35,782 bases of DNA from the NCBI GenBank assembly GCA_013815585.1, contig JACDFU010000002.1:1-35782 (forward strand), read 5' to 3'. Shown here piece after piece: positions 31,356 through 35,782 of this stretch (its first letter is position 1; every line of letters starts with the position of its first letter). The stretch is from Chloroflexota bacterium. Lineage in GTDB: Bacteria; Chloroflexota; Limnocylindria; Limnocylindrales; CSP1-4. The notes under the pieces are model-generated. The model made no database searches and was not told the DNA's origin. It saw only the letters and a list, made by a program, of their open reading frames with translations. A program made the position numbers and the translations under genes.

Positions 31356-32717
31356 TCACCCGGCGCGCGGGATCGATGCAGCGGCCTGCAGCCGAATGCC
31401 GCGCGGCCGGAGGGGGAAGAGGCGGCCCCATCCGCCGAGGCCAGCCCACATCAGCTTGCTGGCGCCGGCGAAGACGAGATAGTCGCGCAGGGCTGAGCGC
31501 ATGGCGTCGACGAAGCCGTCGGTGCGGCGGGGGTCGAAGCCGTCCTCCCACCAGAGCCCGACGATGCGCACCATCGACGTCGCCCTTGCCGGGCGCCGGC
31601 CATTCGTCGAGGGCCCGGCGACTGCCCGTTCGATGCGGGGTTCGATGCGTCCCACGAGCCGGTCCCCGAAGAGGATGGGCAGGACGTAGTAGCCCCAGCG
31701 GCGCCTGGCCTCAGGGACGTAGACCTCCCAGATGTAGTCGAAACCGTAGAGCTGGCGCAGGAAATCGCGGTCCCAGACGAGCGGGTCCAGCGGCGCCAGG
31801 AACGACACGCCAGGCTCGGTGCCGCCCGCCGGCGACCCGGCCTCTATCTCAGCCCGGGCCTGCTCGAGGAGCCCAAGATCCGTCCGGACCACGTAGCGCA
31901 GCGCGCGCACACCGTCGACCTGGACAGGCACCAGCTCGCCCGAATCGATGAGCTGTTGCCGGAGCACGGCGCGGCGAGGCAGCTCGGCCGCCCTGCCGGT
32001 GGGCGCTGCGGCAGCCGGACCGGTGCCGTACCAGAGCTCGGCCGAGCCGGTCGCACCCAGCAGGCCGTGTGCGCGGTAGCGCGAGAGCAGCTTGTGTCGC
32101 AGCTGCTCCTCGCGAGGGCGGCGCTCGGCGAGCAGCTCGGCGGGGAAGAGCCGCTCCATCAGGTCGTAGTAGCGGCGATTGCCCTGCCGCCGCGCCAGGC
32201 CCAGGATGCCGGCCTCCGCCAGCGCCTCCAGGATCGCCCGCACCTGGTTGGTCGGGCGCCAGTACCAGTCGATGTCCGGCCGGCGCTCGAAGTCGAGTGA
32301 GCTCAGCGGGCCCTCCGCGCGGATCCGGCCCAACAGGTGCTCGACCAGCTCCGCGTGCACCTGGAAGGTCCCGGCTTCGTGCTCCTCGCGGTTCCGCTCC
32401 CAGGTGACCCGGTACCAGGGCAGCTCGGCGCTGGGCAGGATGCTCAGGCCCTTGTTGTAGGCCTCGAATAGCGCGCGGCGCTCGTAGAGCAGCTCGTCCG
32501 TCCAGGCCGGCCGATAGCCGCGGATTCGCGCCTGGAGGACCAGATCGTGGTTGCGCCCGGCGATGCCCAGTGGGTCGAACTGCATTGAGCCGAGTCGGTC
32601 GATGACCGTCAGGACGCTGTCGGCTTCGGCCGGGAGCGCTCGGGGCGGTGCGAGGAAATGGTGCAGCGTGAGAAACCGACGCGCCGTGGCGGCGTCAATC
32701 TTCTGCGGCTCGGGCAC
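31356..32717 (-). CDS. Winged-helix DNA-binding protein, YcaQ/AlkX-like (HTH_42)
   Basis: IDAATARRFLTLHHFLAPPRALPAEADSVLTVIDRLGSMQFDPLGIAGRNHDLVLQARIRGYRPAWTDELLYERRALFEAYNKGLSILP; SFLAPLDPLVWDRDFLRQLYGFDYIWEVYVPEARRRWGYYVLPILFGDRLVGRIEPR. Start could be ATG 32765. Confidence 0.88.
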   Translation of the reverse strand: MPEPQKIDAATARRFLTLHHFLAPPRALPAEADSVLTVIDRLGSMQFDPLGIAGRNHDLVLQARIRGYRPAWTDELLYERRALFEAYNKGLSILPSAELPWYRVTWERNREEHEAGTFQVHAELVEHLLGRIRAEGPLSSLDFERRPDIDWYWRPTNQVRAILEALAEAGILGLARRQGNRRYYDLMERLFPAELLAERRPREEQLRHKLLSRYRAHGLLGATGSAELWYGTGPAAAAPTGRAAELPRRAVLRQQLIDSGELVPVQVDGVRALRYVVRTDLGLLEQARAEIEAGSPAGGTEPGVSFLAPLDPLVWDRDFLRQLYGFDYIWEVYVPEARRRWGYYVLPILFGDRLVGRIEPRIERAVAGPSTNGRRPARATSMVRIVGLWWEDGFDPRRTDGFVDAMRSALRDYLVFAGASKLMWAGLGGWGRLFPLRPRGIRLQAAASIPRAG

Positions 32718-32808
32718 CGCCGGATGGTAGCCGGATCGACCGGACGGGCGATCCCATCGACCCAATGGGCGAACCGATCGGGCCAGGAGACGATCCCCGG
32801 GCCTTCCC

Positions 32809-32814
32809 TATACT
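32809..32814 (+). promoter_or_regulatory. Candidate -10 TATACT, 9 nt before dnaJ ATG
   Basis: CCCTATACTcgtgcgtcgATG; no CIRCE. Confidence 0.5.
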
Positions 32815-32823
32815 CGTGCGTCG

Positions 32824-33957
32824 ATGGTGACCCAGCGCGACTTTTACGACATCCTGGGGGTGCCGCGCGGGGCATCGGACGCCGATATCAAGAAGGCGTT
32901 TCGCAAGCTCGCCCAGCAATGGCACCCCGACATCAATACCGAAGCCGGCGCCGACGAGCGTTTCAAGGAGGTCAACGAGGCCTACCAGGTCCTCTCCGAC
33001 CCCCAGCGCCGGCAGGCGTACGACCTTTTCGGTCGCGCCGGTGTGGGCGGCGCCGGAGCTGGCGAGGGCTCGTTCAGCGGCAACTTCCAGGGCTTCGGTG
33101 ACCTCTTCGACGCCTTCTTCGGTGGCGCGGCCGGGGCGGGCGCCCGGCGACCGCGCGTCCAGACGGGTGCCGATCTGCGCTATGACCTGCGCCTGACGTT
33201 CGGCGAGTCGATCACCGGGGCGGAGAAGGAGATCGAGTTCACCGCCATGGGCCGCTGCGACACCTGCGCGGGGAGCGGCGCCGAGCCGGGTACCAGCCAG
33301 ACCACCTGCCCCCAGTGCAGCGGGAGCGGCGAGATCCGCCAGGTTCGCTCGACGATGCTCGGCCAGATGGTCAACGTGTCAGCCTGCCCCCGCTGCCGCG
33401 GTCTGGGCAAGGTCGTGGATTCGCCGTGCCACACCTGCGGGGGCGACGGCCGCACGGAACGCAAGCGCACGCTGACCGTCACCATCCCCGCCGGGATCGA
33501 CGAAGGGCACCAGCTCCGACTCACGGGCGAAGGCGAGGTCGGCCCGCGTGGAGGCCCGTCCGGCAACCTGTACGTCGTCATGCACGTCGAGCCGCACTCG
33601 CGGCTCAAGCGCCAGGACACGGAGCTCTTCTACGAACTCGACCTTTCGATGACCCAGGCTGCCCTTGGTGCGACGATCCGGGTTCCCACGGCGGAGGGGG
33701 AGGAGGAGATCGAGGTCAAGCCGGGCACCCAGCCTGGGACGGAAGTTCGGCTCCGCGGCCGGGGCGTGCCACACCTCCGCAGGACCGGCGCCCGCGGGGA
33801 CCTGCACGTCCTGATCGACGTGCACGTGCCAACCCGGCTCTCGAAGCGCCAGCGCGAGCTGCTCGAGGAGCTGGCCGCCGAGGCCGGTGAGGGGCGCGAC
33901 GGGCGAGACGGACGCCAGGGCGGGCTCTTCGACCGCGTGAAGGACGCCATCAGCTGA
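32824..33957 (+). CDS. dnaJ: Chaperone DnaJ
   Basis: DFYDILGVPRGASDADIKKAFRKLAQQWHPDIN; four zinc-finger CxxCxGxG-type motifs (CDTCAGSG, CPQCSGSG, CPRCRGLG, CHTCGGDG). Confidence 0.98.
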   Translation: MVTQRDFYDILGVPRGASDADIKKAFRKLAQQWHPDINTEAGADERFKEVNEAYQVLSDPQRRQAYDLFGRAGVGGAGAGEGSFSGNFQGFGDLFDAFFGGAAGAGARRPRVQTGADLRYDLRLTFGESITGAEKEIEFTAMGRCDTCAGSGAEPGTSQTTCPQCSGSGEIRQVRSTMLGQMVNVSACPRCRGLGKVVDSPCHTCGGDGRTERKRTLTVTIPAGIDEGHQLRLTGEGEVGPRGGPSGNLYVVMHVEPHSRLKRQDTELFYELDLSMTQAALGATIRVPTAEGEEEIEVKPGTQPGTEVRLRGRGVPHLRRTGARGDLHVLIDVHVPTRLSKRQRELLEELAAEAGEGRDGRDGRQGGLFDRVKDAIS

Positions 33958-34970
33958 CCGACCAAATCGCGGCCGACGATCGCACGGCCGACGACGCCAC
34001 CGCCGACGAGAACACCTCCGCGGCCGGTACCTGGCTGGAGCTGAGCGTAGAGGCAGACAGCGAGGCAGTCGAGGCTGTGAGCGAGATCCTGGCGCGGGTG
34101 GCGCCGGGGGGTGTCTCGGTGGAGCCTGCCTTCGACCTCGTGCAGGAAGGTCTGGGTGCCCGCGTCGACGCGAGTCGTCCGGCCACCGTACGCGCCTACC
34201 TCCCCGGGCTCGACCGAACCGCCGCCGACCGGGCGATCGCGGAGGCGGGGACGGCGCTTGGCCACCTCCAGGCCTTCGGGCTTCGACCGATCGGCGAGCT
34301 CGAGGTGCGGGCCGTCCACGAGGAGGACTGGGCGGAGGCCTGGAAGCAGCACTTCCCCGTGATGCGCGTGGGGCGCCGGCTCGTCATCCGACCCAGCTGG
34401 CGTCGGCATCATCGGCAGGCTGATGAGGTCGTCCTTGCCCTGGATCCGGGCATGGCCTTCGGGACGGGGCTTCATCCGACCACGAGGCTCTGCCTGGCGC
34501 AGCTCGAGCGCCTGGCCGACGAGGGTGTGGTCGCGGGTGCCCGGGTGCTCGATGTCGGCTGTGGGTCGGGGATTCTTGCGATCGCGGCGGCGAAGCTCGG
34601 GGCGGGGGAGGTGCTCGCCGTCGATCCGGACCCGATCGCCGTCGAGGCGACGACGGCCAATGCGCGCCGCAACCGGCTGTCGGGAGTGGTGAAGGCGCGC
34701 CGCGGCACGCTGGCGGTCAGCGACCCGCCCTTCGATCTGGTGCTGGCCAACCTGATCGCGTCGCTGCTCGTCGATCTTGCCGGGGAGCTCTTCTCCGCCA
34801 CGCGGGCCGGCTCACCGGCCCGTCAGTCGGGCGGTCGCCTGGTCTGCAGCGGCATCTTCATCGACCGCGAGCCCGAGGTGCGCCGTGCGCTCCTTGCTTC
34901 TGGCTATCGGGTGGTGGGCCGCTCGACGGAGGGTGACTGGGTGGCGCTCGTGACCTCCCGTCTTGACTGA
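33954..34970 (+). CDS. prmA: Ribosomal protein L11 methyltransferase PrmA; CTG start inferred
   Basis: Upstream in-frame reading gives WLELSVEADSEAVEAVSEILARVAPGGVSVE (PrmA N-term) before the tracked GTG at 34077; DPGMAFGTGLHPTTRLCL, VLDVGCGSGILAIAAAKLGAGEVLAVDPDPIAVE, LVLANLIASLL. CTG 33954 overlaps dnaJ TGA; GAAGGA SD at 33939-33944. Confidence 0.85.
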   Translation: MTDQIAADDRTADDATADENTSAAGTWLELSVEADSEAVEAVSEILARVAPGGVSVEPAFDLVQEGLGARVDASRPATVRAYLPGLDRTAADRAIAEAGTALGHLQAFGLRPIGELEVRAVHEEDWAEAWKQHFPVMRVGRRLVIRPSWRRHHRQADEVVLALDPGMAFGTGLHPTTRLCLAQLERLADEGVVAGARVLDVGCGSGILAIAAAKLGAGEVLAVDPDPIAVEATTANARRNRLSGVVKARRGTLAVSDPPFDLVLANLIASLLVDLAGELFSATRAGSPARQSGGRLVCSGIFIDREPEVRRALLASGYRVVGRSTEGDWVALVTSRLD

Positions 34971-35039
34971 CGCGGTATCGAGCCGCGCCCAGCAAACTGG
35001 TTAGGATCAGCGTCCCGAGCATCTGTCGATCGGAGCTTC

Positions 35040-35501
35040 GTGCCGTCCTCGCTCTTTCCGGTCCTGCTGGCCCTGCACATCGCGCTGGCCGTATCGCTGT
35101 TCCTACCCAGCGTCCTGCTGCCCTTCACGCTGCGAACCAGCCCGGCTGGACGCGAGCCCGGCACGGCGGTCAGGACACTCCTCTGGCTCCAGGCGAACGG
35201 CACGCTGATCATCGGCGTGGGGCTGGCGCTCACGGGGATCGGCCTGGTGATGGCGCTCGGCGCGGCGGTGCTGCGGCAGCCCTGGCTGCTGACAGCGCTC
35301 GGCGTGTACGCGCTGAACCTAACGGTGGCCTTTTTCATCCAACGACCCAACCTGCGGCGCCTCTTCCTGCGCTCCGCGGACCGGGCCGACGATGCGACCT
35401 GGCGGCGCCGGGCCCGGCGCCAGCGGTACGTGAGCTACGCCATGGCCGGCGCCATCGGGCTGATCGGCTTCCTGATGAGTACCAAACCCACGCTCTGGTG
35501 A
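35040..35501 (+). CDS. Small integral membrane protein (DUF2269-like)
   Basis: 4 hydrophobic segments; SLFPVLLALHIALAVSLFLPSVLLPF; LLWLQANGTLIIGVGLALTGIGLVMAL. Confidence 0.65.
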   Translation: MPSSLFPVLLALHIALAVSLFLPSVLLPFTLRTSPAGREPGTAVRTLLWLQANGTLIIGVGLALTGIGLVMALGAAVLRQPWLLTALGVYALNLTVAFFIQRPNLRRLFLRSADRADDATWRRRARRQRYVSYAMAGAIGLIGFLMSTKPTLW

Positions 35502-35517
35502 CACGAGGGAGAGCCTG

Positions 35518-35782
35518 ATGGCCGACAACGACTGCCTCTTCTGCCGGATCTCCGCCGGTGAGATTCCTGCCCGCGTAGCCTACGAGGACACCGATGTCTT
35601 CGCCTTCCACGACGTCAATCCCCAGGCGCCGACCCACGTGCTGATCATTCCCCGCCGGCACATCCGCTCAGCCGCCGAGCTGAGCGCAGAGGACGGTCCG
35701 CTGCTGGGGAGCATGCTCGCCGCGGCCGCGCGGGTCGCCGAACAGGAGAATGTGGCTGGCAGTGGCTACCGGCTGGTCACGA
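35518..35782 (+). CDS. HIT family protein (3' end outside window)
   Basis: MADNDCLFCRISAGEIPARVAYEDTDVFAFHDVNPQAPTHVLIIPRRHIRSAAEL; HIT N-terminal CxFC and D(I/V)NPQAPTH(V/I)LIIP motif. Confidence 0.93.
   Translation, partial: MADNDCLFCRISAGEIPARVAYEDTDVFAFHDVNPQAPTHVLIIPRRHIRSAAELSAEDGPLLGSMLAAAARVAEQENVAGSGYRLVT

Overview
High-GC bacterial chromosomal window, nearly fully coding, with no rRNA, tRNA, CRISPR array or transposase recognised. Left part: an OB-fold protein end, a nucleoside phosphorylase, a DUF5679-like microprotein, then ROK kinase-gap-pgk-eno and a membrane protein. Next is the chaperone/translation neighbourhood seen in many bacteria (rpsT, lepA, hemW, hrcA-grpE-dnaK ... dnaJ-prmA), here interrupted by accessory genes. 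The largest interruption is about 14.5 kb between dnaK and dnaJ. It carries a frame-broken ECF sigma factor, a beta-propeller anti-sigma-like protein, a GNAT, an M20 peptidase, a split-barrel/UbiA fusion with a PNPOx neighbour, a three-gene ABC transporter behind twin palindromes, cupins, two decayed genes and a YcaQ-like protein. Main second-look items: (1) hemW and prmA both lack any ATG/GTG/TTG start that would include their conserved N-termini, and each has a CTG overlapping the upstream stop as CTGA with an upstream purine-rich SD; (2) an out-of-frame deletion in the sigma factor; (3) two 20-bp palindromes inside a 32-nt direct repeat 64 nt apart; (4) S20 with a ~145-aa histone-H1-like tail; (5) a UbiA prenyltransferase with an N-terminal split-barrel-like domain; (6) -10-like motifs placed 6-10 nt before start codons, suggesting leaderless transcripts. 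Gene content looks Chloroflexota-like, but this is only an impression. No database searches were run.
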